Numbered from the stretch's first letter, positions 19,484 to 29,115 are shown. The stretch is DNA of 64,000 nt from Parvibaculum sp. (GCF_019635935.1 NZ_JAHBYN010000001.1:1178001-1242000), one strand, 5' to 3'. The notes: generated by a model from the sequence alone, not told the origin. Program-made: numbers and translations.

Positions 19484-20383
19484 TTGCCTACACACACCCC
19501 GTCTCACTGGCTGATGCTCGGCGCGCTGGTCGCGCTTTGGGGGCTGGCGTTCGCCTTCGCGAAGATCGCCGTCGAGACCGTGGCGCCCGAATGGACCATG
19601 GCCGGGCGGCTCTTGACCGGGGCGGCGCTGTTGCTGCCATGGCTGCTGCTGACGGGCGACCGGCTGCTGCGGGACGGCCGCGCCTGGGGCTGGCTCGTGG
19701 CGCTGGCGCTGATCGGCAATATCGCCCCCTTTTTCACGATCAGTTGGGGCCAGCAGCACATTTCCTCGGCGCTGGCGGGCATCCTGATCGGCTTCACGCC
19801 GCTGGCGACGCTGCTGATCGCGCGCGCCTTCGTGCCCGGCGAATTCATCACGCCGTTCCGGCTTGCGGGCTTCGTCCTCGGCTTTGCCGGCCTTGTGATT
19901 GTGGTCGGCCCGGACGCGCTTGCCGACATCGCGACGGCGTCGGGCGGCGACGTGCGTCTCGCACAAGGCGCCGTGCTGGCCGGCGCATTCTTCTTTGCCT
20001 GCAACAATGTGATGGCCCGCCTCGCGCCCGACATGCCATTGCTGGCGAAATCCTCCGGCGTGATGCTCGCCGGCGCGCTGATGGGCACGGCGATCGCGGG
20101 CACGATGACGCCGCCGGCGGCACTGCTGGAGGCAAGCCCGGCATCCCTGCTCGGCGTCGCGGGGCTCGGCGTCTTTTCGACCGGCCTTGCGGCCATCGTC
20201 TTCTTCCGCCTGATCGACCATGCCGGTCCGACATTCGTGTCGCTAACGAACTACCTCGTGCCGGTCTTCGCGGCGCTGACCGGCTATCTCGTCTTCGGCG
20301 AGGAATTGCGCGCCGGCGTCCTCGGCGGCTTCGCGCTGATCCTCGCCGGCATCGCCTTGAGCGAGTGGCGCCTCAGAAACTGA
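19484..20383 (+). CDS. DMT-superfamily transporter (EamA type)
   Basis: A 299-residue inner-membrane protein with about ten hydrophobic helices in two EamA halves. The first half starts WLMLGALVALWGLAFAFAKIAVE. The second starts LAQGAVLAGAFFFACNNVMARLA and ends YLVPVFAALTGYLVFGEEL, the typical EamA end. Substrates of such drug/metabolite transporters vary and cannot be read here. The best start is a TTG at 19484, giving a normal-length lead before helix 1; the first in-frame ATG (19514) would begin inside the first helix. The 3' end overlaps the convergent PhzF-like gene by 11 bp. Confidence 0.83.
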   Translation: MPTHTPSHWLMLGALVALWGLAFAFAKIAVETVAPEWTMAGRLLTGAALLLPWLLLTGDRLLRDGRAWGWLVALALIGNIAPFFTISWGQQHISSALAGILIGFTPLATLLIARAFVPGEFITPFRLAGFVLGFAGLVIVVGPDALADIATASGGDVRLAQGAVLAGAFFFACNNVMARLAPDMPLLAKSSGVMLAGALMGTAIAGTMTPPAALLEASPASLLGVAGLGVFSTGLAAIVFFRLIDHAGPTFVSLTNYLVPVFAALTGYLVFGEELRAGVLGGFALILAGIALSEWRLRN

Positions 20384-21170
20384 TCTCGGCCTTCATGTAA
20401 TCGGCGCAGCGCCCGCGAATGATCGTGCGCTCGCCCGCGTCCGTGCAGCGCAGCGTGCCGCCGCGCGCCGACACCTGCCGTGCGATGAGATCGCTCTTGC
20501 CGAGCTTCTTCGCCCAGTAGGGAACCAGCGTGCAATGCACCGCGCCCGTTACCGGGTCTTCGTCGATGCCATGCGCAGGCGCGAAGACGCGTGAAACGAA
20601 ATCGAAACCCGAACCCGCGTCGCCCGGCGCCGTGACGATCAGCAGCAGGTCGAGCGGCGTCAGCAATCGCTTGAGCGCACCGATGTCGGGCGCGAGCCCC
20701 TTCACCTCGGCCGCGCTGTCGAACACGGCGAGAAGAAAAGTCGACTTCGCCCAGACGCGCGGGCTTGCGCCGAGCGCGGCGGCTATTTCCGCCGGCGACG
20801 GATAGGGCTTGGCCGGGTTGGCCGGGAAGTTCATCGCGAGGAGATCTCCCTCGCGCGCAATGGTAAGCCGGCCGCTCTTCGTCTCGAAATGGATTTCGGG
20901 CGCCGCATGGCCGAGATGATTGAAAAGCACATGCGCCGAGGCGAGCGTCGCATGGCCGCAGAGGGGCACCTCGACCGCCGGCGTGAACCAGCGCAGACGG
21001 TAAGCCTCGCCCTCGGGTACGAAGAACGCGGTCTCCGCAAGGTTGTTCTCGGCTGCGATGGCCTGCATGACGTCATCTGTCGGCCAGCTGTCGAGCGGCA
21101 CGACGGCCGCCGGGTTGCCCTCGAAAACGCGATCCGCAAACGCATCGACCTGGTAGAGAACGGCTTTCAT
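20373..21170 (-). CDS. PhzF-family isomerase/epimerase-like protein
   Basis: A 265-residue protein with the double hot-dog-like PhzF fold. It starts YQVDAFADRVFEGNPAAVVPL. NNLAETAFF carries the catalytic Glu (residue 46). EVPLCGHATLASAHVLF is also present, and DEDPVTGAVHCTLVPYW opens the second-half motif. Known PhzF acts in phenazine synthesis, but no other phz gene is present, so this is likely one of the many PhzF-like proteins of unknown substrate. It is divergent from a MocR regulator across a 141-bp region with two palindromes, so regulation by that protein is likely (inference). Confidence 0.87.
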   Translation of the reverse strand: MKAVLYQVDAFADRVFEGNPAAVVPLDSWPTDDVMQAIAAENNLAETAFFVPEGEAYRLRWFTPAVEVPLCGHATLASAHVLFNHLGHAAPEIHFETKSGRLTIAREGDLLAMNFPANPAKPYPSPAEIAAALGASPRVWAKSTFLLAVFDSAAEVKGLAPDIGALKRLLTPLDLLLIVTAPGDAGSGFDFVSRVFAPAHGIDEDPVTGAVHCTLVPYWAKKLGKSDLIARQVSARGGTLRCTDAGERTIIRGRCADYMKAEISF

Positions 21171-21184
21171 CGCTTTGCTTCCAT

Positions 21185-21200
21185 ATTGTATGGGTACAAT
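21185..21200. promoter_or_regulatory. Palindrome near phzF-like start (candidate MocR operator 1)
   Basis: ATTGTATGGGTACAAT is a perfect 6-bp inverted repeat (ATTGTA/TACAAT) with a 4-bp spacer. It lies 15 bp upstream of the phzF-like ATG. The half-site ATTGT/ACAAT recurs at the mocR start. Confidence 0.5.
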
Positions 21201-21302
21201 TTTGAGATCATCGCTTGGAAATCTTGCGTTCCATCTCGAAATTGCCGATATTGTGTCTGTATTCGGAAGATGTTCCATGCTGCAGATGGATTCAATGAGT
21301 TT

Positions 21303-21319
21303 ATTGTACCTATGACAAT
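21303..21319. promoter_or_regulatory. Palindrome over the mocR start (candidate operator 2)
   Basis: ATTGTACCTATGACAAT has ATTGT/ACAAT arms and overlaps the mocR ATG at 21312. In the other orientation operator 1 reads ATTGTACCCATACAAT, which matches this site closely. Confidence 0.45.
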
Positions 21320-22736
21320 TTCGCTTTTCGATCCGGCTGGCATCGCCGCCCGCCCCGGCCCCCGCTACAAGGCCATCGCCGACACGCTGAGCGACGCCGT
21401 GAAGATGGGGACGGCCGCGCCCGGCACCAAGCTGCCGCCGCTGCGCGATCTCGCCTATCGGCTTGGCGTCACGGTGGGCACCGTCTCGCGCGCCTATGCG
21501 CTGGCGGCCACCCGCGGCGAGGTGACGGGCGAAGTCGGACGCGGCACCTATGTGCGCGACCGCAATGCGCGAAGCGGCGCGGGCGTCGGCGCGGCGGCAT
21601 TTCACACGCTGCCCGACGCGATGCAGGCGGCGATGAAAGCGGCGCTGCCGGCGCCTGTCGGCCAGACGGAAATTCTCGGCGCGGCGATGCGGCGCCTGCT
21701 CGACACGCTGCCGGACATGCCCGGACGTTCGCCATTCGACAGCTACCCGCCCGTCGGCGGCACGCCGCATCAGCGGGCAATGGCGGCGAAATGGATCGCG
21801 CATGGCGCTTTCGCGCCCGATGCCGAGGAACTGGTGATCTGTTCGGGGACGCAACAGGCGATCCTGACGGCGGTGCTCGGCACGACCGAGCCCGGCGACA
21901 CGATCCTGACCGAAGCGCTGACCTATACCGCGATGGTGAGCCAGGCTGCATCGGTGGGGCGGCGCGTCGCGCCGGTCGACATCGACGAAGAAGGCCTTGT
22001 GCCGCAAGCACTCGATCGTGCGGCACGCGAGACAGGCGCGCGGGCGGTCTTCGTCGTGCCGACGCTGCACAACCCGACCAGCGCCATCATGAGCGAACGG
22101 CGGCGGCGCGAAATCGTCCATGTCGCGCGGACGCACGGTCTTTCGGTTATCGAGGACGACATCTACGGCAAGCTGGTGGACAACCGCCCGCCGGCCATCG
22201 CCGGCCTTTACCCGGAAGGTACCTGGTATGCAACGAGCCTCGCCAAGACCGTGGCCTGCGGACTGCGCATCGGCTTCCTGCGGCCGCCACCCGCACAACT
22301 CGAACGCGCCCGCGCCATTCAATACGGCTTCGGCCAAACCGTGCCGCCGTTGATGGCCGACCTCGCGGCCATACTGATCGAAAACGGCGACGCCGACACG
22401 CTTGCCGTACGACAAATGGAAGAGATGCGCGACCGCCATGCCATGCTGCGCGAGGCGCTGCAGGATCGCGACATCGCGACCCGCGACACCGCGCCCTATG
22501 CCTGGCTTGCGCTGCCCGATGCCTGGCGCGCCCATATCTTCGTCGAGGCGGCGCGGACCCGCGGTCTGGCGCTGGCGGCAGGCGAGGATTTCATGGTCGG
22601 GCGGATCGACCGTGCGTCGCGCCATATACGCCTCGCGCTCGGCCAGCCGCAGACGAGAGACGAACTCGCAACCGGCCTCGCGATCGTTTCCGATTTGCTG
22701 AAGTCGGGCCCGATTGCAAGCTCACTCGTGGCGTGA
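21312..22736 (+). CDS. MocR-type regulator (GntR HTH + aminotransferase domain)
   Basis: A 474-residue fusion. Residues about 15-80 are a GntR winged helix (YKAIADTLSDAVKMGTAAPG, LPPLRDLAYRLGVTVGTVSRAY, EVGRGTYV). The remainder is a class I aminotransferase domain. It shows VVPTLHNPTSAIMSERRRREIV, EDDIYGKLV and TSLAKTVACGLRIGFLRPP; in the last the PLP lysine is in SLAKT. MocR proteins use PLP or an amino compound as effector. A possible promoter is TTGCGT (21224) and GATATT (21247) with 17-bp spacing. The start codon sits inside a palindrome, consistent with autoregulation. It overlaps the convergent thiD by 15 bp. Confidence 0.9.
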   Translation: MTISLFDPAGIAARPGPRYKAIADTLSDAVKMGTAAPGTKLPPLRDLAYRLGVTVGTVSRAYALAATRGEVTGEVGRGTYVRDRNARSGAGVGAAAFHTLPDAMQAAMKAALPAPVGQTEILGAAMRRLLDTLPDMPGRSPFDSYPPVGGTPHQRAMAAKWIAHGAFAPDAEELVICSGTQQAILTAVLGTTEPGDTILTEALTYTAMVSQAASVGRRVAPVDIDEEGLVPQALDRAARETGARAVFVVPTLHNPTSAIMSERRRREIVHVARTHGLSVIEDDIYGKLVDNRPPAIAGLYPEGTWYATSLAKTVACGLRIGFLRPPPAQLERARAIQYGFGQTVPPLMADLAAILIENGDADTLAVRQMEEMRDRHAMLREALQDRDIATRDTAPYAWLALPDAWRAHIFVEAARTRGLALAAGEDFMVGRIDRASRHIRLALGQPQTRDELATGLAIVSDLLKSGPIASSLVA

Positions 22737-23552
22737 GGGCTCTTCGTCGTCGCCGAGCGCGGCGAGAAAGTTGAGGGGCCCGTTGCCCTTGCCGAAACCG
22801 GGCGCGGTTCGGATCGCTTCATGCACATAGTCGCGCGCCGTTTCGACGGCCAGCGATAGCTCGATACCCTGCGCCAGAAGCGCGGCGATGGCCGAGGCCA
22901 GCGTGCAGCCTGTGCCATGCGTGTGGCGCGTCTCGATGCGCGGCGAGGAAAAAACCTCAATCGTCTCCTGCGTCGCCAGAACATCGAAAAGCGTCGCGCC
23001 CTCGAGATGCCCGCCCTTGACGAGCACGGCGTCGCAACCGAGACCGAGCAACGCGTCTGCCGCCGACTTCTGTCCGTCGAGATCCACAATCGTCCGTCCC
23101 GTCAGCGCCTCGGCTTCCGGCACATTGGGCGTGACAAGCGTTGCAAGCGGTATCAGCACTTCCTTCAAGGCGGCCACCGCCGTCCCTTCGAGCAACGACG
23201 CGCCGCCCTTCGCCACCATGACGGGGTCGACGACAAGGAAAGGTACGGCAGCATGTTCGCCAAGCTCGGCGGCCACCGCCTCGACCATTGCCGCGCTGTG
23301 CAACATGCCGGTCTTCACCGCATCTGCGCCAATGTCGTCAAGCACCGCCTTCATCTGCGCCCGCACGACATCGACCGGCACGTCGTGAATGCCGTGAACG
23401 CCAAGCGTGTTCTGAACCGTGATCGCGGTCACGGCCGTCATCGCAAAGCCGCCCATCGCCGTCACGCTCTTGATGTCGGCCTGAATGCCGGCGCCGCCGC
23501 CCGAATCCGAGCCGGCAACGATCAGGACGCGGCCTTGCAGCGATGTGTTCAT
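22722..23552 (-). CDS. thiD: HMP/HMP-P kinase ThiD
   Basis: A 276-residue ribokinase-fold enzyme that phosphorylates hydroxymethylpyrimidine and its phosphate to HMP pyrophosphate for thiamine synthesis. Diagnostic segments are LIVAGSDSGGGAGIQADIKS, VTAITVQNTLGV, DAVKTGML, VVDPVMVAKGG, TPNVPEAEAL, and the anion-hole THGTGCTLASAIAA. It lies 30 bp after glmM on the same strand and is probably co-transcribed. No THI box is seen directly upstream. Confidence 0.95.
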   Translation of the reverse strand: MNTSLQGRVLIVAGSDSGGGAGIQADIKSVTAMGGFAMTAVTAITVQNTLGVHGIHDVPVDVVRAQMKAVLDDIGADAVKTGMLHSAAMVEAVAAELGEHAAVPFLVVDPVMVAKGGASLLEGTAVAALKEVLIPLATLVTPNVPEAEALTGRTIVDLDGQKSAADALLGLGCDAVLVKGGHLEGATLFDVLATQETIEVFSSPRIETRHTHGTGCTLASAIAALLAQGIELSLAVETARDYVHEAIRTAPGFGKGNGPLNFLAALGDDEEPSRHE

Positions 23553-23582
23553 GGAAAAATCTCTCCGGGATCGAACCGCCGA

Positions 23583-24929
23583 TCAGGCGGCATTATGCTC
23601 GATCGCGGAGACGATGTCGTTGACGACCGCCTTGACGAGGCCTTCGTCGTCGCCCTCGCCCATGACGCGGATCAAGGGCTCGGTGCCCGACTTGCGGATG
23701 ACGAGACGCCCGGTCTTGCCGAGACGCGCCTCGCCTTCGCGGATCGCCTCTTCGACTTCCTTTTCGCGCAGCGGCTCGCCGCGCCGGAAACGCACATTCT
23801 TGAGAAGCTGCGGCAGCGGATCGAAGAGATGGCAAAGCGCGCTGACCGGCTTGTTGCCGCTTTTCAGCACCGCCAGAACCTGCAGCGCGGCGATGAGCCC
23901 GTCGCCGGTGGTCGAGAAATCCTTCAGCACGATATGGCCGGACTGTTCGCCGCCGACATTGTAGCCATGCTCGCGCATATACTCGACGACATAGCGGTCG
24001 CCGACCTGGGTGCGCACCAGCGCCAGATCGAGCGAGCCAAGGAACCGTTCCAGGCCAAGATTGGACATGACCGTGGCGACGACGCCCGGCGCCGACAACG
24101 TGCCCATTTCTTTCCAGTGCCGGGCGATGAGCCCCATGATCTGGTCGCCATCGACGATCCTGCCGTTCTCGTCGGCGACAATCAGCCGGTCGGCATCGCC
24201 GTCAAGCGCGATGCCGATATCGGCGCGGCGTTCGCGCACGGCGGCGCACATGCGCTCCGGCGCCGTCGAGCCGCAATCCTCGTTGATGTTGAAACCGTTC
24301 GGCTCGGTCCCGACATGCACGACTTCGGCGCCAAGTTCCCACAACACGTCGGGCGCCACCTTGTAGGCGGCGCCATTGGCGCAGTCGATGACGATCCGCA
24401 AGCCTTCCAGCGTCTGCTGCTTGGGGAAAGTGTGCTTCACATGTTCGATGTAGCGCGCCTGCGCATCGTCGATGCGCTTTGTGCGGCCGAGATCGCGCGA
24501 ACCCGCCAGATTGTCGGCAAGGCCGTTGTCCATGTGATGTTCGATCGCAAGCTCGACCTCGTCGGAAAGCTTGAAGCCGTCCGGTCCGAAAAGCTTGATG
24601 CCGTTATCCTCGAAGGAATTGTGCGAGGCCGAGATCATCACGCCGAGATCGGCGCGCAGGCTGCGCGTCAGCATCGCGACGGCCGGCGTCGGCAGCGGAC
24701 CGAACAAAAAGACGTCCATGCCCATCGAGGTGAAGCCGGCGGTGAGCGCCGGTTCGATCATGTAGCCCGACAGCCGCGTGTCCTTGCCGATCACGACACG
24801 GTGGCGATGGTCGCCGCGCCGGAAAACGCGGCCGGCCGCCATGCCGACGCGCAACGCGGTCTCCGCGGTCATGTGCCCGGAATTCGCCTTGCCGCGAATG
24901 CCATCGGTGCCGAAATATTTGCGCGACAT
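23583..24929 (-). CDS. glmM: Phosphoglucosamine mutase GlmM
   Basis: A 448-residue alpha-D-phosphohexomutase that converts glucosamine-6-P to glucosamine-1-P for UDP-GlcNAc, hence peptidoglycan and LPS. The start YFGTDGIRG is family-specific. The phosphoserine loop [14 protein letters not shown] has the active Ser at 102. The Mg site DGDADR and the sugar-binding and phosphate loops ([20 protein letters not shown]) follow. The ATG of MSRKYFG at 24929 is the start. It lies between folP and thiD in the usual alphaproteobacterial order. Confidence 0.97.
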   Translation of the reverse strand: MSRKYFGTDGIRGKANSGHMTAETALRVGMAAGRVFRRGDHRHRVVIGKDTRLSGYMIEPALTAGFTSMGMDVFLFGPLPTPAVAMLTRSLRADLGVMISASHNSFEDNGIKLFGPDGFKLSDEVELAIEHHMDNGLADNLAGSRDLGRTKRIDDAQARYIEHVKHTFPKQQTLEGLRIVIDCANGAAYKVAPDVLWELGAEVVHVGTEPNGFNINEDCGSTAPERMCAAVRERRADIGIALDGDADRLIVADENGRIVDGDQIMGLIARHWKEMGTLSAPGVVATVMSNLGLERFLGSLDLALVRTQVGDRYVVEYMREHGYNVGGEQSGHIVLKDFSTTGDGLIAALQVLAVLKSGNKPVSALCHLFDPLPQLLKNVRFRRGEPLREKEVEEAIREGEARLGKTGRLVIRKSGTEPLIRVMGEGDDEGLVKAVVNDIVSAIEHNAA

Positions 24930-25090
24930 AAGTCGAACGGTCCTTGCGCCTTGTCTCTTCAATTCCGGCCTGCCAGTGCCCCCCAGTTCGGACCCCGACT
25001 TGCCCCCTCAAAAGCTGCAATACGCAGCATATGCGGCGGATATTAGAATTCTATGAGCCCAATGCAGTTAACGTTTTCTTGCCAAATCTT

Positions 25091-25900
25091 TCATTGGCGG
25101 GCTTTCAGGGCCGAATGAACGGCAAGCGCGTCGGCAAGCGGCCGCGGCTCATGCGTGCGGATGTAGTCCGCCCCGCCGATTGCCGCAAGAAGTTCGGCCG
25201 CAAGGCTGGCGGCGCCCGCCTCCGCTGGCGCCCGGCCGGTGACCGCGCGCAGGAAGGATTTCCGCGAAACCGAGACGAGCAGCGGCAGCCCGAAACGGGA
25301 TTTGAGCGCGCCGAGCCGCGCCAGCACCTCGAACGAGGTCTCAGGCGTCGGCCCCAGAAAGAAGCCCATGCCGGGATCGAGGATCAGGCGGTCGCGCGGG
25401 ATGCCGGCCTTTTCGAGCCGCCCGATCCGTGCCTCGAAGAAGCGGCTGACATGTTCGACGATGTCGCCCTCGGGCGCGGCGCGGCGGTCGGCATTGCCGC
25501 TTTCCTGGATCGAGTGCATCAGGATCAGGCGCGCATCGGAGGCCGCCAGCGCCGGGTAAAATTGCGGCGCATCGAAGCCGTGAATGTCGTTCAGGTAGTG
25601 CGCGCCGTGAGCGAGCGCATGCGCTTGCGTCTCCGGCCGGAAGCTGTCGACCGAAACGGCGATGCCCTCGGCGGCGAGCGCCTCCAGCACCGGCGCGAGG
25701 CGGCGTATTTCTTCTTCGGGCGGGACGGGCGCCGCATCGGGATTGGACGAGGCCGGCCCGAGATCGACGATATGCGCCCCATCGGCGACCAGCCGGCGCG
25801 CATGAGCGATGGCGGCCTCAGGCGTGAAATACTTTCCGCCGTCGGAGAATGAGTCCGGCGTAATGTTGACGATGCCGAGGATAAGCGGGCGCTGGAACAT
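25091..25900 (-). CDS. folP: Dihydropteroate synthase FolP
   Basis: A 269-residue TIM-barrel enzyme joining p-aminobenzoate to hydroxymethyl-dihydropterin pyrophosphate in folate synthesis. Signature I, LILGIVNITPDSFSDGGKY, is near the start. DLGPASSNPDAAPV takes the place of the more usual DIGGEST-type loop, and the residues SVDSF, DPGMGFFLG and VSVSRKSFL are present. The ATG of MFQRPLIL at 25900 is used; upstream in-frame starts add 32 non-conserved residues. In many relatives folP directly follows ftsH; here about 3.4 kb separates them. Confidence 0.94.
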   Translation of the reverse strand: MFQRPLILGIVNITPDSFSDGGKYFTPEAAIAHARRLVADGAHIVDLGPASSNPDAAPVPPEEEIRRLAPVLEALAAEGIAVSVDSFRPETQAHALAHGAHYLNDIHGFDAPQFYPALAASDARLILMHSIQESGNADRRAAPEGDIVEHVSRFFEARIGRLEKAGIPRDRLILDPGMGFFLGPTPETSFEVLARLGALKSRFGLPLLVSVSRKSFLRAVTGRAPAEAGAASLAAELLAAIGGADYIRTHEPRPLADALAVHSALKARQ

Positions 25901-25940
25901 GGCGGTTTCTAGCACGGCGGCGCGGTGGCGGCGAGCGGGG

Positions 25941-26657
25941 TCAGCCGGGCGAATTGAGTGGCGCATCGAATCCGACACCCATGGCGGAGCGAACAAGCTG
26001 TTCGATCACCGCATCGAACTCGCGGGGCTTTGCGCCGGAAAACTGCATGAGCGCCACCGTGTGCCCGCCGCCGAGATAGACACGCGCCGCCGCCTTCACA
26101 TCAAGAGTGGCGGGAATGATCCCTTCCCGCTTGCCGCGCTCCAGCACCTTTTGCGCGATGCCATGCAAACGTTCGAGCACATCCATGTAACGCGGCCAGA
26201 CATCCGCGCGCACGCCGGTGCTCCAGTCGAGCCAGACCTTGATCATGTCCGGCTTCTCCGTCGCATCGCGCGCGAAGTTGACAGCAAGCGCTTCAAGCGC
26301 CTCGGCGACGGTTTTTGGACCGCCAAGCGACGACGAAACGATATGGATGAGATAGGCCTCCACCTCGTCCAGAACGGCGGCAACAAGGTCTTCGCGCGTA
26401 CGAAAATAGGAATGGACGGCGGGAACCGAGACGCCCGCCCGCTCCGCAACATGGGAATGCGTCGCCCGCGCGACGCCATGCTCGGCGAAGGCCGCAAGCG
26501 CGCATTCGAGAAGCTGGGCGCGGCGGGCCGATGGCGAAAGCCTCGTGCGGACGGTTCGGGCAGCGGTCAAGGCGAGCGGTCTCCTTCGGGAATCGGCGGA
26601 TTTCCGGGCCGAGTATAGACGGATCGGACCGGCACGTTCCGCCGGCGGATGGGGCAT
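25941..26657 (-). CDS. TetR-family repressor, probably of the CYP153 genes
   Basis: A 238-residue regulator. The TetR helix-turn-helix is clear: [20 protein letters not shown] then [20 protein letters not shown] and [10 protein letters not shown]. The C-terminal ligand domain is family-specific and unreadable. The ATG at 26657 gives a basic N-terminal extension of about 50 residues before the HTH. A TTG at 26684 is in frame but lies inside the operator, and a later start is possible. It is divergent from CYP153 with two identical-plan palindromes between them, so it very likely represses CYP153 and itself (inference). Confidence 0.85.
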   Translation of the reverse strand: MPHPPAERAGPIRLYSARKSADSRRRPLALTAARTVRTRLSPSARRAQLLECALAAFAEHGVARATHSHVAERAGVSVPAVHSYFRTREDLVAAVLDEVEAYLIHIVSSSLGGPKTVAEALEALAVNFARDATEKPDMIKVWLDWSTGVRADVWPRYMDVLERLHGIAQKVLERGKREGIIPATLDVKAAARVYLGGGHTVALMQFSGAKPREFDAVIEQLVRSAMGVGFDAPLNSPG

Positions 26658-26667
26658 TTCAACCCAT

Positions 26668-26707
26668 ATTGACTCTTTGCTCAATTACTATTGATATATT
26701 ACTCAAT
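26668..26707. promoter_or_regulatory. Twin 18-bp palindromes in tetR-CYP153 intergenic region
   Basis: Two sites, ATTGACTCTTTGCTCAAT (26668-26685) and ATTGATATATTACTCAAT (26690-26707), share ATTGA-N8-TCAAT arms. They also share inner positions TT and C (consensus ATTGA.T.TT.CTCAAT read loosely). Their centres are 22 bp apart, two helical turns. The first holds a -35-like TTGACT, the second an AT-rich -10-like TATATT, so a bound repressor would cover the CYP153 promoter. Confidence 0.7.
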
Positions 26708-26740
26708 AGCGAGAATGAGGCCATCTGGGGAGGAACCGCC

Positions 26741-28009
26741 ATGACCGCACTTGCATCCGCGACCGCCAAAGCCACGGAGGCCGACAGCCTCCCCCTCGAC
26801 CGGATCGACGTGAGCCGGGCCGAGCTTTTCGAACGCAATGTCGAAGGCGACTATTTCGCCCGCCTGCGCCGCGAAGATCCGGTGCACTACTGCGCCGAAA
26901 GCGCCTATGGGCCCTATTGGTCGATCACGAAGTACAAGGACATCATGGCGGTCGACACGAACCACCAGGTGTTTTCCTCGGAAGCGAGCCTTGGCGGCAT
27001 CCTGATCGACGACAACATCCAGAAGAGCGGCGGCGGCGGCATGGACCTGCCGAATTTCATCGGCATGGACCCGCCCCGGCATGACGAGCAACGCAAGGCT
27101 GTGAGCCCCATCGTCGCGCCCGCGAACCTCGCACGGCTCGAAGGCACGATCCGCGAGCGCGTCGGACGTGTGCTGGACGGATTGCCGGTCGGCGAGGAAT
27201 TCGACTGGGTGCCCGCCGTCTCGATCGAACTGACGACACAGATGCTCGCCACCTTGTTCGACTTCCCCTTCGAGGACCGTGCAAAGCTGACGCGCTGGTC
27301 CGACGTGACGGTTGCCGAGCCCGGCAGCGGTATCATCGACAGTTGGGAGCAGCGCAATGCGGAGTTGATGGACTGCGCCAATTATTTCGGCCGGCTGTGG
27401 AACGAGCGTGTCAACGCCGAACCGGGCTCGGACCTGATTTCGATGCTCGCCCACTCACCTGCCACGCGGAACATGACGCCGGAGAACTATCTCGGCAATG
27501 TCGTGCTGCTCATCGTCGGCGGCAACGACACGACGCGCAACTCGATGACAGGCGGTGTTCTGGCTCTCGACCGGAACCCGAAGGAACGGGAGAAGCTGTA
27601 TGGCAATCCGGGCCTCATCGAAAACATGGTGTCGGAAATCATCCGCTGGCAAACACCGCTCTCGCATATGCGCCGCACCGCGATCGCCGATGCCGAACTC
27701 GGCGGCAAAACCATCCGCAAGGGCGACAAGGTGGTGATGTGGTACGTCTCCGGAAACCGCGACGATGAGGTGATCGAACGGCCGGACGATTTCATCATCG
27801 ACCGTCCCCGCGCCCGTCAGCACCTGTCATTCGGCTTCGGCATTCACCGCTGCGTCGGCAACCGGCTTGCGGAGATGCAATTGAAAATTCTCTGGGAAGA
27901 GGTGTTGAAGCGTTTCTCGCGCATCGAAGTGACGGGCGAACCGGTGCGCGTGCGTTCCAATTTCGTGCGCGGCTATGCCTCACTGCCGGTGAAGCTGCAC
28001 GCATACTGA
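26741..28009 (+). CDS. Cytochrome P450, CYP153 type (terminal alkane hydroxylase)
   Basis: A 422-residue soluble P450. The heme-binding loop is [20 protein letters not shown] with proximal Cys371. The I-helix is [13 protein letters not shown] and the K-helix ExxR is in EIIRWQTPL. The N-terminal [14 protein letters not shown], the [14 protein letters not shown] segment and the C-terminal [10 protein letters not shown] match CYP153, which hydroxylates medium-chain n-alkanes and fatty chains at the terminal carbon. Start ATG 26741 has GGGGAGGAA upstream. The ferredoxin gene follows by 15 bp; no ferredoxin reductase gene is beside it. Confidence 0.9.
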   Translation: MTALASATAKATEADSLPLDRIDVSRAELFERNVEGDYFARLRREDPVHYCAESAYGPYWSITKYKDIMAVDTNHQVFSSEASLGGILIDDNIQKSGGGGMDLPNFIGMDPPRHDEQRKAVSPIVAPANLARLEGTIRERVGRVLDGLPVGEEFDWVPAVSIELTTQMLATLFDFPFEDRAKLTRWSDVTVAEPGSGIIDSWEQRNAELMDCANYFGRLWNERVNAEPGSDLISMLAHSPATRNMTPENYLGNVVLLIVGGNDTTRNSMTGGVLALDRNPKEREKLYGNPGLIENMVSEIIRWQTPLSHMRRTAIADAELGGKTIRKGDKVVMWYVSGNRDDEVIERPDDFIIDRPRARQHLSFGFGIHRCVGNRLAEMQLKILWEEVLKRFSRIEVTGEPVRVRSNFVRGYASLPVKLHAY

Positions 28010-28024
28010 GGAGGAGCGAAAGAA

Positions 28025-28348
28025 ATGACGAAGGTCAACTACATCGAGGCAAGCGGCAGGGCTCATACGGTCGAGGCCGAAAACGGCATCTCGGCGATGG
28101 AAGCCGCGGTGAAGCACGGTGTGCCCGGCATCGACGGCGACTGCGGCGGCGCGGCCGCTTGCGCCACCTGCCACATCTATGTCGATCCGGAATGGCTCGC
28201 GAAGACAGGCCCGGCGGCGGACGGCCTTGAAAAGAGCATGCTTGAATTCGCCGAAGACGTGAACGAGCGAAGCCGCCTCGCCTGCCAGATCACACTGAAC
28301 GACGCGCTCGACGGATTGGTGCTGCGCCTGCCCGACCGGCAGCACTGA
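28025..28348 (+). CDS. [2Fe-2S] ferredoxin of the CYP153 operon
   Basis: A 107-residue adrenodoxin/putidaredoxin-type ferredoxin. The cluster ligands are Cys40, Cys46, Cys49 and Cys87 (C-X5-C-X2-C then a distal Cys in SRLACQI). It should pass electrons to CYP153. The gap of 15 bp with GAGGAG before the ATG shows a shared transcript. The electron donor reductase must be encoded elsewhere. Confidence 0.93.
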   Translation: MTKVNYIEASGRAHTVEAENGISAMEAAVKHGVPGIDGDCGGAAACATCHIYVDPEWLAKTGPAADGLEKSMLEFAEDVNERSRLACQITLNDALDGLVLRLPDRQH

Positions 28349-28370
28349 CAGACGCGATTGCCGCAAAGAA

Positions 28371-28396
28371 AAAAGGGAGGCCGTGGGCCTCCCTTT
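28371..28396. terminator. Intrinsic terminator between ferredoxin and aqpZ
   Basis: The stem GGGAGGCC / GGCCTCCC with a GTG loop is flanked by A and T tracts, so it can act on both strands. It is nearly the same sequence as the hairpin at 29242-29265. Confidence 0.85.
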
Positions 28397-28416
28397 CCAT
28401 TTCGATGTGAGAGCTC

Positions 28417-29115
28417 CTAATCCGCCTTGCCAAGCCATTTGTAGACGAGGCCGGCCAGAATCGCGCCCGCGATGGGCGCCGCCCAGAAAAGCCAGAGCTG
28501 GTCGAGAGCAACGCCGCCCTCGAAAATCGCCGGGCCTGTGCTGCGCGCCGGATTGACCGATGTGTTGGTCACCGGAATGCTGATGAGATGGATCAGCGCC
28601 AGCGAAAGACCGATCGAAATACCCGCAAAGCCCGCAGGCGCTCGCTTGTCGGTCGCCCCCAGAATGACAATGAGGAAACCGAAAGTCAGAACGACCTCGA
28701 TGATGGCGGCCGATTGCAGACCGTAGCCACCGGGCGATTTCTCGCCGTAGCCGTTGGCCGCGAGACCATTGACCCCGATATCGTAACCGGCCTTGCCCGA
28801 AGCGATGAGGTAGAGAAGAGCCGCCGCCGCAATCGCCCCGAGCACCTGAACGACAATGTAGGGCAGGAGATCCTTGGCGTCGAAGCGGCCACCGATATAG
28901 AGGCCGATACTGACGGCCGGGTTGAGATGACAGCCGGAAATATGGCCGATGGCATAGGCCATGGTGAGGACCGTGAGGCCAAAGGCGAGCGACACGCCAA
29001 CGAGCCCGATGCCCACCTCCGGAAAGGCCGCCGCCAATACAGCGCTGCCGCAACCACCGAAGACAAGCCAGAAAGTGCCGATGAATTCGGCCGTGAGACG
29101 CTTTGTCAGTGCCAC
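28417..29115 (-). CDS. aqpZ: Aquaporin Z-like water channel
   Basis: A 232-residue MIP-family channel with six helices and both pore motifs: HLNPAVSIG in the first half and [12 protein letters not shown] in the second. The start [31 protein letters not shown] and the pattern of small residues match AqpZ (water) rather than the glycerol facilitator. In particular R follows the second NPA, and the [10 protein letters not shown] segment is AqpZ-like. Two similar terminators flank the gene. It is one of the genes lying between ftsH and folP. Confidence 0.92.
   Translation of the reverse strand: MALTKRLTAEFIGTFWLVFGGCGSAVLAAAFPEVGIGLVGVSLAFGLTVLTMAYAIGHISGCHLNPAVSIGLYIGGRFDAKDLLPYIVVQVLGAIAAAALLYLIASGKAGYDIGVNGLAANGYGEKSPGGYGLQSAAIIEVVLTFGFLIVILGATDKRAPAGFAGISIGLSLALIHLISIPVTNTSVNPARSTGPAIFEGGVALDQLWLFWAAPIAGAILAGLVYKWLGKAD

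Noticed and set aside
21171..22625. Upstream extension of the PhzF-like frame antisense to mocR
   Set aside because: It would cross the operator region and the whole mocR gene. PhzF similarity begins exactly at the ATG at 21170.
22917..25046. A 709-codon plus-strand frame opposite thiD and glmM
   Set aside because: Antisense shadow of two firmly identified genes, with no family resemblance.
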